Assembly: GCA_031401815.1 (NCBI GenBank)
Contig: JANNRW010000317.1
Location: 1 to 22,156 of the forward strand
From: JANNRW01 sp031401815
GTDB lineage: Bacteria > Desulfobacterota > Desulfuromonadia > Geobacterales > DSM-12255
Length of the DNA: 22,156 nucleotides
Reading direction: 5' to 3'
Below the pieces are notes generated by a model. It saw only the letters and a list, made by a program, of their open reading frames with translations. It was not told the origin of the DNA and ran no database searches. How positions within the stretch are numbered: the stretch's first letter is position 1; every line of letters starts with the position of its first letter. A program made the position numbers and the translations under genes. Of this stretch, positions 6,641 to 15,014 are shown piece after piece.

Positions 6641-7144
6641 TTAAAATGCCTGATTGATATGCGCCACAATCTGCTTTGCCATATCCTGACAAACAGCCTG
6701 CAAGGCGGCTTCACGGGCATTTCGCTGAAGTGCGAGGTCTGCTCCGGCAGGGTATTCCCTGTTCATATTTTCAGTCGATTTCCAGACAATCCTGCCACTC
6801 TTTCTATCAACAAGCTGCGACTTTATGGAGAGGGAAATCCGGTAGAATTTAGCAGTATCAACAGCAGAAAATGCTCTGGCTTCAATGGTCAGCGAGTCAA
6901 TCTCCCCCTCCAGGAGAAGATCAGCAACTGTAGCTGCCACCAGACCAGAACTCTCTTTTACGGTTTCAATAACAAGCGCACGACGCAATTCAGCATCAAT
7001 ATTTGGCTGATACGTTCTGTTGGCAAACATTGCTATGGCTACAGATCTCCCGTAAAGAGGGCGGTCATTTCTATGCGCCAATGAGTAGCCGCACCCGGAT
7101 ATAAGCGTCGTCAATAAGAGTATTATGAAGGATCTGGTCAGCAC
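6641..7144 (-). CDS. lptE: LPS-assembly lipoprotein LptE
   Basis: A 167-residue outer-membrane lipoprotein that plugs the LptD barrel in lipopolysaccharide export. A short signal peptide ends in the lipobox LISGC with Cys18 as the lipidation site, followed by GYSLAHRNDRPLYG and the family pattern VAIAMFANRTYQPNIDAELRRAL. The start is GTG two bases after the leuS stop codon, with no strong ribosome site, so translation is likely coupled to leuS. The holA start follows ten bases after its stop. The leuS-lptE-holA order is a common arrangement and strengthens the assignment of this weakly conserved protein. Confidence 0.87.
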   Translation of the reverse strand: MLTRSFIILLLTTLISGCGYSLAHRNDRPLYGRSVAIAMFANRTYQPNIDAELRRALVIETVKESSGLVAATVADLLLEGEIDSLTIEARAFSAVDTAKFYRISLSIKSQLVDRKSGRIVWKSTENMNREYPAGADLALQRNAREAALQAVCQDMAKQIVAHINQAF

Positions 7145-7146
7145 AG

Positions 7147-9615
7147 CTATACCACTATGCTCAGCAGTTTGCCCGGAACATAGATCACTTTTTTCAATAC
7201 GTTCCCTTCCAGATATGGCGCGACTTTTTCATCAGTGACAGCTCTCTCTCTCACATAAATCTCTGAAGCATCTACCGGAACTGTTATCCGGCTGCGCAAC
7301 TTGCCATTTACCTGAACAACAATCAGCAACTCTTCGTCAGCAGCAGCCTCTTGATCAAAAACCGGCCATCCGGCCAGTTCAACTCCATTTTCATGCCCGA
7401 GAATCTCCCAGAGCTCTTCACTGAAATGGGGTACAAAGGGGTATAGGAGGAGCAGAGCGGTTTCAAGAGACTCTTTCAGGACAGGAGCATTTTGCGGCAG
7501 GTTTTTCGGGGTAAATGCCAAAATGCCGTTAACCAGCTCCATGATGGCAGCAATTGCAGTATTAAAATGAAACCTTTCGTCGATATCAGCTGTAACCTTG
7601 CGAATGGTCTTGTGCGTAAGGCGCCTCAAAGCTCTCCCCTCTTCGGTAAGCGCTGGAATCTTGATCTCTCCGGCTGATACAATAAAAGGGATTGATTCAT
7701 AAATCAGCTTCCAGAGGCGGCTTAAAAAGCGGAAACTGCCATCAACCCCCTGATCGTTCCAGTCAAGATCCTTCTCAGGTGGAGCAGCAAAAAGCGAGAA
7801 AAGACGAGCTGTATCCGCACCATATTTTTCTATCAAGGCATTCGGATCGACAACATTACCTTTCGACTTGCTCATCTTGGCACCATCTTTTATCACCATC
7901 CCCTGGGTAAGCAGATTGGTGAATGGCTCATCTACATTTACATAACCAAGATCACGCAGCACCTTGGTAAAAAATCTTGCATAGAGAAGATGCATTACAG
8001 CATGCTCAATCCCGCCGATATACTGATCCACTGACATCCAGTAATTGACCTTATCGCTGTCAAGCGGGCCACCGACATAATCCGGACAGCAGTACCGGAG
8101 GAAATACCAGGAAGACTCGACAAAAGTATCCATTGTATCTGTTTCGCGGCGCGCTGTTTTGCCGCAAAGAGGACATGAAGTATTTACAAAGGAGTCCAGC
8201 CTGGCCAGAGGGCTCCCCCCTTCGCCGGTAAACTCGACATCCAGAGGGAGTATTACGGGCAGATCCTTTGCAGGAACCGGCACGGCACCGCAACTCTCAC
8301 AGTAGATAATCGGAATAGGATTACCCCAGTAGCGCTGGCGGGATATACCCCAGTCACGCAGGCGGAAGTTGACCGTCTTTTTCCCTTTCCCTTCGCCTTG
8401 AAGCCAGTCAGCCACCCTCTCCTTGCCAATGATACTGCTGATTCCGTTAAACTGACCTGAATTAACCATTATTCCTGCTTCTGTATAGGCTTCTGTCATG
8501 CTGCCAGAGTCAAGTAATACCCCTTCCGGCTGGATGACTACCTTAAGCGGCAGATCATATTTTCTGGCAAATTCGTAATCTCTTTGATCGTGTGTCGGAA
8601 CAGCCATAACTGCACCTGTACCGTAATCCGGAAGAACAAAATTCGCCAGAAAGAGCGGCATCCTTTCGCCTGTTGCCGGGTTGATGCAGTACGAGCCGGT
8701 AAAAACCCCCTCTTTCTCAAGATCATCAGCGCTCCGCCTTATCTTTTCAGTACTCTTCACCCTGTCGATAAAGGCAGTTACCTCGTGAAGCCTCTCCGGA
8801 ATGGTCAGAGGCAGAGCAAGCGGGTGCTCCGGTGCAAGTGACATGAAAGTGGCACCGAAAACAGTATCCTGGCGGGTAGTAAATACTTTTATCGAGCCCC
8901 CCTTTTCCAGCGGGAAATCTATTTCACAACCAAAGCTTTTCCCGATCCAGTTTCGCTGCATGACGAGTACTCTTTCTGGCCAGCCGGGAAGCTTGTCAGT
9001 ATAGTCAAGGAGCTCATCCGCATATTCAGTAATGCGGAAAAACCACTGCTCCAGCTCCTTTTGCACAACACTGCTGTCGCAACGCCAACATCCACCCTCT
9101 TCAACCTGCTCATTGGCAAGAACTGTTTCACAGGAAGGGCACCAGTTAACAAAAGAGCTTTTTTTGTAGGCAAGCCCTTTTGCATACATTTCAAGAAAAA
9201 TCTGCTGCTCCCAGCGATAATAGTCCAGATCGCATGTCGCAAGCTCCCTGTCCCAATCATAGGAAAGCCCCATCCGCCGAAGCTGAATGCGCATATAGTC
9301 AATGTTTTCCTTAGTCCATTTCGCAGGATGGCTCTTGTTCTGAATAGCTGCATTTTCCGCAGGCATTCCGAATGCATCCCAGCCCATGGGGTGTAAAACA
9401 TTAAATCCCTGCATCCTCTTGAAGCGACCAACCACATCACCAATCGAATAATTTCTTACATGACCCATATGAATACGTCCTGACGGATAGGGGAACATCT
9501 CCAGCAGATAGTATTTCTGCCGGGATGAGTCCTCTGTCACCTTGAAGCTATTTTCAACCGCCCACTTCTTTTGCCATTTTTTTTCTATAACTTCGGGCAA
9601 ATATCTCTCTTCCAC
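7147..9615 (-). CDS. leuS: Leucine-tRNA ligase
   Basis: An 822-residue class I aminoacyl-tRNA synthetase charging tRNA-Leu. The HIGH motif appears as HMGH (49-52) and the KMSKS loop as KMSKS (580-584). Zinc-binding cysteine pairs are present (CPSC 159-162 with CWRC 176-179, and YCESC/CPLC around 439-484). The CP1 editing domain holds the TTRQDTVFGATF segment (246-257), and a THDQRDYEFA motif at 341-350 belongs to the editing site. The length is normal. The start is GTG with a strong GGAGG upstream. It follows the cytochrome gene after 44 bases with no terminator, and lptE begins two bases after its stop. Confidence 0.98.
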   Translation of the reverse strand: MEERYLPEVIEKKWQKKWAVENSFKVTEDSSRQKYYLLEMFPYPSGRIHMGHVRNYSIGDVVGRFKRMQGFNVLHPMGWDAFGMPAENAAIQNKSHPAKWTKENIDYMRIQLRRMGLSYDWDRELATCDLDYYRWEQQIFLEMYAKGLAYKKSSFVNWCPSCETVLANEQVEEGGCWRCDSSVVQKELEQWFFRITEYADELLDYTDKLPGWPERVLVMQRNWIGKSFGCEIDFPLEKGGSIKVFTTRQDTVFGATFMSLAPEHPLALPLTIPERLHEVTAFIDRVKSTEKIRRSADDLEKEGVFTGSYCINPATGERMPLFLANFVLPDYGTGAVMAVPTHDQRDYEFARKYDLPLKVVIQPEGVLLDSGSMTEAYTEAGIMVNSGQFNGISSIIGKERVADWLQGEGKGKKTVNFRLRDWGISRQRYWGNPIPIIYCESCGAVPVPAKDLPVILPLDVEFTGEGGSPLARLDSFVNTSCPLCGKTARRETDTMDTFVESSWYFLRYCCPDYVGGPLDSDKVNYWMSVDQYIGGIEHAVMHLLYARFFTKVLRDLGYVNVDEPFTNLLTQGMVIKDGAKMSKSKGNVVDPNALIEKYGADTARLFSLFAAPPEKDLDWNDQGVDGSFRFLSRLWKLIYESIPFIVSAGEIKIPALTEEGRALRRLTHKTIRKVTADIDERFHFNTAIAAIMELVNGILAFTPKNLPQNAPVLKESLETALLLLYPFVPHFSEELWEILGHENGVELAGWPVFDQEAAADEELLIVVQVNGKLRSRITVPVDASEIYVRERAVTDEKVAPYLEGNVLKKVIYVPGKLLSIVV

Positions 9616-9624
9616 TTAACAACC

Positions 9625-9653
9625 TCCTCTACCTCTATCTCTATCTTTATCTC
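9625..9653. repeat. Imperfect hexamer repeat in the leuS leader
   Basis: About five units of ATCTCT-like sequence on the + strand (AGAGAT on the transcribed strand) lie in the 44 bases between the cytochrome and leuS. The unit nearest leuS merges into the GGAGG ribosome site. It is a short purine-rich tract, perhaps produced by slippage. Confidence 0.55.
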
Positions 9654-9659
9654 AACTCT

Positions 9660-11798
9660 TTATTCATACTCCGCTGGCTTGTGACACCTTTCACAGCTGG
9701 CTGCATCCCTTGTTGAAAAGGCCATCTGAAAACCGTGGCAGGCGCCACAGAACTTCCCGTTGTTCATCTCGCGCATGGTTACAGGCTTTTTGTATACTGA
9801 TGTCGGAACTATCTTGTAATGGCAGTCGTTGCAGCGATATCCGCGACCGACATGAACCTTGTGGCTGAAAATTACCGGTTCCAGATTCTGCTTTCCCGGG
9901 AAATCATATTTTATTGATTTAAGCAGAGGATGGCACTTCTGACAGTTGTCAGCTACCGTAAAGGCATCCTTTCCATTATGGCAAAGACCGCAAGACTTCC
10001 CCTGCTCCATCTCGTTCATTGAATAGCGACGGTTCCCTTCAGCAGGGATGAAGGTTTTGTCGTGACAGTTATTGCACCTGTAAAGTTCAGTATGGAATTT
10101 ATGACTGAAAACTGCTCCGGACTCCTTGAATCTTATATCTTTTGTGGGATGACATCTGTCACAGGAACTTTTTACCGAAAAAGCTGTCTTTCCGTCATGA
10201 CAGGCACCACATGAATTGCCAGCTTCCATCTGCGTCATACTGTAATGACGTGCATTTTTGCCGAGCGAAAAGATGGAGTAGTGGCACTCTGCGCATTTAT
10301 ATAAACCGGAATGATATTTATGACTGAACAGTGTAGGACCTGTCTCTTTCACTTCAAACCTGATCTCCTTGGTCGATTTATGACACTTTTCACAATCCCC
10401 TTTTACAGAGAATGCAAAAAAATTGTCATGGCAGGCGCCGCAGGAACGGTCTTTCTCCATTTCAGCCATCAAATAACGCCTGTTATTACTGTTCGGTGTA
10501 AAAAATGCGTTGTGACAATCACTGCAACTGTACATCTCAATATGCCTGTTATGGGGAAATCTGGCATCGAAGTTAAAGAGTACCTCCTTTACAGGATGGC
10601 ATCTGCTGCAATCCTTTACTACTGAAAAGGCTGTTTTGCCATCATGGCAAGCTCCGCATGACTGCCCTTTCTCCATCTGAGCCATGCTGTAGCTCTTTCG
10701 CTGGGCTCCGGTAGTAAAGAGCTTGTTGTGGCAGTCGTCACACTTGTACATCCCCAGATGGAATGAGTGACTGAACTCAACTTTGCCAGCATTTGACAGA
10801 TCATATGTTATGTTTTTGGTGCTGTTATGACATCTGTTGCAGCTGCCGGTTACGCTGAAAGCTATGCTTGAGTCGTGGCAGGCTCCGCAGGAGAGGTCTT
10901 TCTCCATCTCCCCCATGGTGTAGCGTCTGCTGCTTTTCCCTCCGGTAAAAATACCGCTGTGGCAGTCGACACATACATACATCTTTTTACTTTTGTCAGT
11001 ATGAATTTTGTGGCTGAAGAGAGCAGCTCCGGCTCTGAAATTAATATCCGGAGAGCCTGAATGACACCTGTTGCAGTCGCCTCTGACAGAAAAGGCTTCT
11101 CTGCCGTTATGGCAACCTCCGCAGGATTTGCCGAACTCCATGTCACTCATCATATATCTTGCACTGTTGGTGCCGGCAATAAAAAGCTTGCTATGACAGC
11201 TGTTACAGGGATAATTCAAGCCAAGATGAAAGTTGTGGCTGAATACTGCTTCGGCATCAAAGTTGATATCCTTTACCAGATGACACTTGGTGCAACTCTC
11301 CTTGACGGAAAATGCAGTCTTGCCGTCATGACATCCACCACAGGAAAGGCCACTCTCCATCTGCGCCATGGTTACATGTGGATTACTTGAGGTCTTGAAT
11401 ATTTTGGTGTGGCAATCGTTGCAGCTGAAAAGGGCGAGGTGGAATTTGTGACTAAAGACAACTGTTCCGAAGTCAGGAATCTTTACCGGAATCTCTTTCG
11501 TAAGATGGCATCTGGAACATTCTGAAAGGCCGAATGCTTTAGTTTTGTTATGGCAGAGCCCGCATGACTTCCCCTGTTCCATCTCTGCCATGGTTACAGC
11601 CGGATTTTTCGCTCCAATTATAAAAACAGAATTATGACAAACGGTACAGTTGTTTCCGAGTTTCTTGAGGTGTGGTTCGTGAGGAAAAGGGACATTTCCC
11701 ACTTCAGCCGTTCTGATTACGACATTCATGAACTCTCTGGCTTGCGATGGCAGGATAACGCAAAGGAGCAGGAGTACGGGCAACCAGATTCGTTTCAC
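9660..11798 (-). CDS. Secreted 27-haem c-type cytochrome with nine triheme c7-type modules
   Basis: A 712-residue exported protein with 27 CxxCH haem sites. A signal peptide (KRIWLPVLLLLCVILPSQA) precedes nine modules of about 75 residues. Each module has FSHxxH (FPHxxH in modules 1 and 6), a first CxxCH, an MxxM(E) segment, a CGxCH haem site, usually AFSV, and a third CxxCH. This is the tandem triheme c7 pattern known from Geobacter, where such proteins form extended haem chains; the 12-haem relative forms a rod about 12 nm long. The likely job is periplasmic or outer-surface electron transfer. GTG at 11798 is preferred because GGAG lies six bases upstream and the signal peptide then starts normally; a TTG at 11819 with GAGGA upstream is an alternative. 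It lies 28 bases after cheY and is followed by leuS, apparently on one transcript. Confidence 0.93.
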   Translation of the reverse strand: MKRIWLPVLLLLCVILPSQAREFMNVVIRTAEVGNVPFPHEPHLKKLGNNCTVCHNSVFIIGAKNPAVTMAEMEQGKSCGLCHNKTKAFGLSECSRCHLTKEIPVKIPDFGTVVFSHKFHLALFSCNDCHTKIFKTSSNPHVTMAQMESGLSCGGCHDGKTAFSVKESCTKCHLVKDINFDAEAVFSHNFHLGLNYPCNSCHSKLFIAGTNSARYMMSDMEFGKSCGGCHNGREAFSVRGDCNRCHSGSPDINFRAGAALFSHKIHTDKSKKMYVCVDCHSGIFTGGKSSRRYTMGEMEKDLSCGACHDSSIAFSVTGSCNRCHNSTKNITYDLSNAGKVEFSHSFHLGMYKCDDCHNKLFTTGAQRKSYSMAQMEKGQSCGACHDGKTAFSVVKDCSRCHPVKEVLFNFDARFPHNRHIEMYSCSDCHNAFFTPNSNNRRYLMAEMEKDRSCGACHDNFFAFSVKGDCEKCHKSTKEIRFEVKETGPTLFSHKYHSGLYKCAECHYSIFSLGKNARHYSMTQMEAGNSCGACHDGKTAFSVKSSCDRCHPTKDIRFKESGAVFSHKFHTELYRCNNCHDKTFIPAEGNRRYSMNEMEQGKSCGLCHNGKDAFTVADNCQKCHPLLKSIKYDFPGKQNLEPVIFSHKVHVGRGYRCNDCHYKIVPTSVYKKPVTMREMNNGKFCGACHGFQMAFSTRDAASCERCHKPAEYE

Positions 11799-11826
11799 TA
11801 AACTCTCCATCAAAAGCAACCGTTCC

Positions 11827-12204
11827 TCAAACTATCTTTAACAGCTGCTTGACTACCTCTAGAATCCTGTTGGGCTGAATCGGCTTGGTTATGTAGTCAT
11901 TTGCCCCGAGAGCCAATGCTCTCTGACGATCCTCCTGAGCCCCTTCGGTAGTTATAACTACAATAGGTACCCCCTTGTGGTTCATCTCTTCTCGCACAAG
12001 ACTGATAAGTTTGAGCCCATCCATTACCGGCATGTTGATATCTGTAAAAATCAGATCAAACTTTTCAGCAGATATCTTCTTCAGGCCATCAACACCATCA
12101 CCAGCCTCCACAATTCTGACCCCCTTGATCCGTTTGAGCGCAAAAGAGATCAGTTGTCTCATTGTGGGAGAGTCTTCAACTATAAGCATATTGTAATCTG
12201 CCAT
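11827..12204 (-). CDS. cheY: CheY-like single-domain response regulator
   Basis: A 125-residue receiver domain with all key residues: acidic pair E10-D11, phosphoacceptor D55 in FTDINMPVMDG, T85/T86 and K107 in TKP. No output domain. It is the last chemosensory gene before the cytochrome and ends 28 bases before it. The sequence from MLIVEDSPTMRQ is very CheY-like, so it is the likeliest target of CheA among the two free regulators in the cluster. AAGGGG lies before the ATG. Whether it binds a flagellar switch or another effector cannot be read from sequence. Confidence 0.92.
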   Translation of the reverse strand: MADYNMLIVEDSPTMRQLISFALKRIKGVRIVEAGDGVDGLKKISAEKFDLIFTDINMPVMDGLKLISLVREEMNHKGVPIVVITTEGAQEDRQRALALGANDYITKPIQPNRILEVVKQLLKIV

Positions 12205-12237
12205 ATTGCAACCCCTTATGAGTCTTTTGTGTAGTTT

Positions 12238-13053
12238 CTATTTGGTCAGCAAATCGAGAAAGCCCTGAATTGTAGAGAGTCTTCGCTCGGAGTCGGAATA
12301 AAGTCTGGCTCCAAAAATGGCCGTTGCAGCATGCCCGGCGAGCAGGGTAAAAAGCTCATAATCAACCTGGGCAAACTTGTTTTTCTGCATCAGCAGTTTG
12401 TATATGGCAAGCACACCGATCACGTGATCTTTGATCTTGAGGGGGACACAAACCATTGGAGAGAGAATATCCCGCTTGTAGCCCTCAATATCATCAGCAA
12501 AGTAACTTTCCCCACTCTGCAAGGCCTGGCCTATAATTCCATCTCCAAGCCTTATGGTCGGAACCTCATCGCGCTCCAACCCCTCACAGGATACGGCTCT
12601 GAGTTCGCCGGTTTTTTCATCCTGGAGCATAAGTGTGAACTCCTCGGCTCCTATCAGGTTGATGACTATCTCCATGATTATCTGGAGCACCTCCCTGAAA
12701 TCAAGAGTAGAATGAAGCTGATAGCTCGCAATATAGAGATTGGCAAGGTTGTTGTTTTCTGCTTCTATTTCAATGTAACGATTGGCAAAATCCTGATTTT
12801 CCTCCTCAACCTGCTTTATCCGGTTTAGAATATCCTGCTTCTCCTGCTCAAGCTCCCTGATACGGGTCATGAGATAGATCTGCTGGTCTCCCCCCCCGGT
12901 TGAAGATTGGCCGGCAAGAGCGTTTTTCATCTCCAGCAAACGATACCTCAGCCGCTCATTCTCACGCAAGAGCTCCTGCGTGAATTCAGCCCCCTTTTTG
13001 AATGCCTGTAAAAATTCTTCCGCTTTTCCGTGATAACCTGACTCTTCTTCCAT
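12238..13053 (-). CDS. Coiled-coil and GAF domain protein of the chemosensory cluster
   Basis: A 271-residue soluble protein. Residues 25-106 are charged and heptad-like (RENERLRYRLLEMKN; then RELEQEKQDILNRIKQ), predicting a coiled coil. Residues about 110-260 form a GAF domain (YQLHSTLDFREVLQIIMEIV, then LGDGIIGQALQSGESYFADD and PLKIKDHVIGVLAIY). No catalytic or transmembrane region is visible. It could sense a small ligand or redox state in the cytoplasm and feed the pathway, or act as a structural partner. It starts just after cheB; I prefer the second of two adjacent ATGs because of spacing from GGAGG. The ligand is unknown. Confidence 0.85.
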   Translation of the reverse strand: MEEESGYHGKAEEFLQAFKKGAEFTQELLRENERLRYRLLEMKNALAGQSSTGGGDQQIYLMTRIRELEQEKQDILNRIKQVEEENQDFANRYIEIEAENNNLANLYIASYQLHSTLDFREVLQIIMEIVINLIGAEEFTLMLQDEKTGELRAVSCEGLERDEVPTIRLGDGIIGQALQSGESYFADDIEGYKRDILSPMVCVPLKIKDHVIGVLAIYKLLMQKNKFAQVDYELFTLLAGHAATAIFGARLYSDSERRLSTIQGFLDLLTK

Positions 13054-13065
13054 CATCTCCTCCAG

Positions 13066-14142
13066 TTATTCTTTTCTGAATATGTACCCGCAAAACTCCA
13101 TTATCTTTCGAGCAATCTGGTCAAGTGGCGCCACAATGTCTACAGCACCGGTGGAAACTGCTTCACGGGGCATACCGTACACAACTGCAGACTCTTCAGA
13201 CTCTGCAAGGACACCTCCGCCCGCATCCTTTATCCTCTTTACCCCCTGGCTTCCGTCATTACCCATACCGGTAAGTATTACTGCCATTGCACGGTTGCCG
13301 TAAACACGTGCTACTGAAACAAGCATTGCATTAACCGAAGGGACATATTTATCTTCTTTTAATGGATGTTTGAGCCTTACAATTACCTGCTCCCTGACCC
13401 TTACAGTCAGCATATTCATTCCGCCAGGTGCAATCAAAACTGTATTTGGAAGCACCACTTCGCCATCAACAGCCTCGCGTACTGCAAAAGGGAACATCCG
13501 GTTAAGCCGCTCTGCAAAAGTCCTGGTAAAACCTTTTGGCATGTGTTGTGACACCAGTACGGCAAAAGGTAGCACATCCGGAAAAAGTGAAAATATTTTC
13601 TGTAGCGCTGGTGGCCCTCCGGTTGAAGAGCCGATTGCAATCAGCTCAAACTTTTGCCTCCCCCCTTTCGGAAGTTTTGCAAGCTGCCTCCGGGAAAGAT
13701 CATCGCCTTTAGCTACAGAGGCAGTCGCCGCTTTTACCTCTTTCAAGTTAAGATTGAAGACACTGGTTACTTTTTCCTGCAACTCATCACGAATTTCAAG
13801 AAGCTGGTCTGAGATAAGACGGTTCGGCTTTGAAACAAAGTCTACCGCACCAAGCTCCATTGCCTTGAAAACCCTGTCATCCTCATTCTGGGCGCTAACT
13901 ACTATTACAGGCGTAGGGCATGCACTCATGATTATCCGCAAAAGAGTGAACCCATCCATACCTGGCATTTCAAGGTCGAGTGTAACAAGATCAGGCCGCA
14001 GATCCATAACTCTCCTCAGACCCTCTTCACCATTAGCGGCGTATCCTGCCACCTCCACCTCCGGAATCTCCTCCAGAAGCTTTATAATGGTTCTGCGGCT
14101 GAAAGCAGAGTCATCTATCACCAGCACCCTGACTTTTTTCAT
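13066..14142 (-). CDS. cheB: Protein-glutamate methylesterase/glutamine deamidase CheB
   Basis: A 358-residue two-domain protein that removes methyl groups from receptors in adaptation. The N-terminal receiver has D10-D11, phosphoacceptor D56 (TLDLEMPGMDG) and K105. The C-terminal esterase has the catalytic Ser173 in GSSTGG, His200 in SQHMPKGFT and the Asp in TGMGNDGSQG. The length is normal. Its ATG overlaps the cheR stop (ATGA), so the two are translated together, which fits their opposing roles. The linker between domains (about 125-165) is typical in length. Confidence 0.97.
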   Translation of the reverse strand: MKKVRVLVIDDSAFSRRTIIKLLEEIPEVEVAGYAANGEEGLRRVMDLRPDLVTLDLEMPGMDGFTLLRIIMSACPTPVIVVSAQNEDDRVFKAMELGAVDFVSKPNRLISDQLLEIRDELQEKVTSVFNLNLKEVKAATASVAKGDDLSRRQLAKLPKGGRQKFELIAIGSSTGGPPALQKIFSLFPDVLPFAVLVSQHMPKGFTRTFAERLNRMFPFAVREAVDGEVVLPNTVLIAPGGMNMLTVRVREQVIVRLKHPLKEDKYVPSVNAMLVSVARVYGNRAMAVILTGMGNDGSQGVKRIKDAGGGVLAESEESAVVYGMPREAVSTGAVDIVAPLDQIARKIMEFCGYIFRKE

Positions 14143-15014
14143 CTTGCAGCACTTTCATTTATAATCGGTTTTTCGTACACCATGTCGTTCTTGAAATGGC
14201 GCAGCTTGAATGAGGTAGAGATGTTCATCAAAGACTCTGAATGTCCTAGCAGCAAAAACCCCCCCTGATGCAACGTATTGTAGAAATGCTCAACAACCTT
14301 CTTTTTTGACGCCTGATCAAAATAGATTATTACATTTCGGCAAAAAACAATATCCATCTTGCCGAGAAAAAGAAACCTGTTTTCATCATAAAGATTCAGC
14401 CTGCTAAAGGTTACAAGTTCGCGAACATTGTCGGCGACTCTGAACCCGCCCTCCTGTGAATGGAAATAACGGGACTTGAAATGTTGCTCGGTAACCCTGA
14501 ACGAAGAGTTGCCATAGATCCCTTTACGCGCCTGATGCAGAACCCGCTGACTGATATCGGTTCCAACAATCTCGATCTTCCATCCTGAGAGTTCAGGTCT
14601 CTCAAGAAGTAGCATTGCTATGGTATATGGCTCCTCACCGGTAGAACAACCTGCACTCCATATTCTGAGCGTTCTGTCGCCACGCTCGACTTTGGCGCAG
14701 ACTATTTCAGGAATAATTTCGTCAGTAAACGCTTTAAGCTGAAATGCCTCGCGAAAGAAATATGTCTCGTTAGTAGTGAGGATATCCATGATATCGGACA
14801 GTTCCTGCTCCCGGTTACGATCATATCTCAGATAATAATAGTAATCATGAAATGTGGCCAGTTGATACTGAGAGAGCCTCTGGGAGAGCCGTCGTTCGAG
14901 AAGAAACCGATTATCTTCCCCAAAATACAGACCACTATAGCTATAGATAAGATCTCTTAGAACAAGAAACTCATCGCTGGTCATTTTTATGTCAGAGTCA
15001 CCGAAAAAAATCAT
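14139..15014 (-). CDS. cheR: Chemotaxis protein methyltransferase CheR
   Basis: A 291-residue S-adenosylmethionine-dependent methyltransferase acting on receptor glutamates. NETYFFRE (82-89) is the conserved catalytic-region motif and WSAGCSTGEEPYT (119-131) the SAM-binding motif; VFCRNVIIYFD follows. There is no C-terminal TPR extension. The first ATG overlaps the stop of the HEAT gene by one base (TGATG); a second in-frame ATG at 14984 is possible, since neither has a strong ribosome site. A receptor substrate must be encoded outside this window. Confidence 0.96.
   Translation of the reverse strand: MIFFGDSDIKMTSDEFLVLRDLIYSYSGLYFGEDNRFLLERRLSQRLSQYQLATFHDYYYYLRYDRNREQELSDIMDILTTNETYFFREAFQLKAFTDEIIPEIVCAKVERGDRTLRIWSAGCSTGEEPYTIAMLLLERPELSGWKIEIVGTDISQRVLHQARKGIYGNSSFRVTEQHFKSRYFHSQEGGFRVADNVRELVTFSRLNLYDENRFLFLGKMDIVFCRNVIIYFDQASKKKVVEHFYNTLHQGGFLLLGHSESLMNISTSFKLRHFKNDMVYEKPIINESAAR

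Noticed and set aside
9660..11819. Several + strand frames of 60-110 codons opposite the cytochrome
   Set aside because: They arise from the repetitive cytochrome sequence read on the other strand and have no independent support.
12331..12828. A 165-codon + strand frame opposite the GAF gene
   Set aside because: Antisense to a well-supported domain protein, with no ribosome site or family similarity.
13370..14164. A 264-codon open frame on the + strand
   Set aside because: It lies fully opposite cheB, is Ser/Thr/Arg-rich without any family pattern, and has no ribosome site; it is an antisense shadow.
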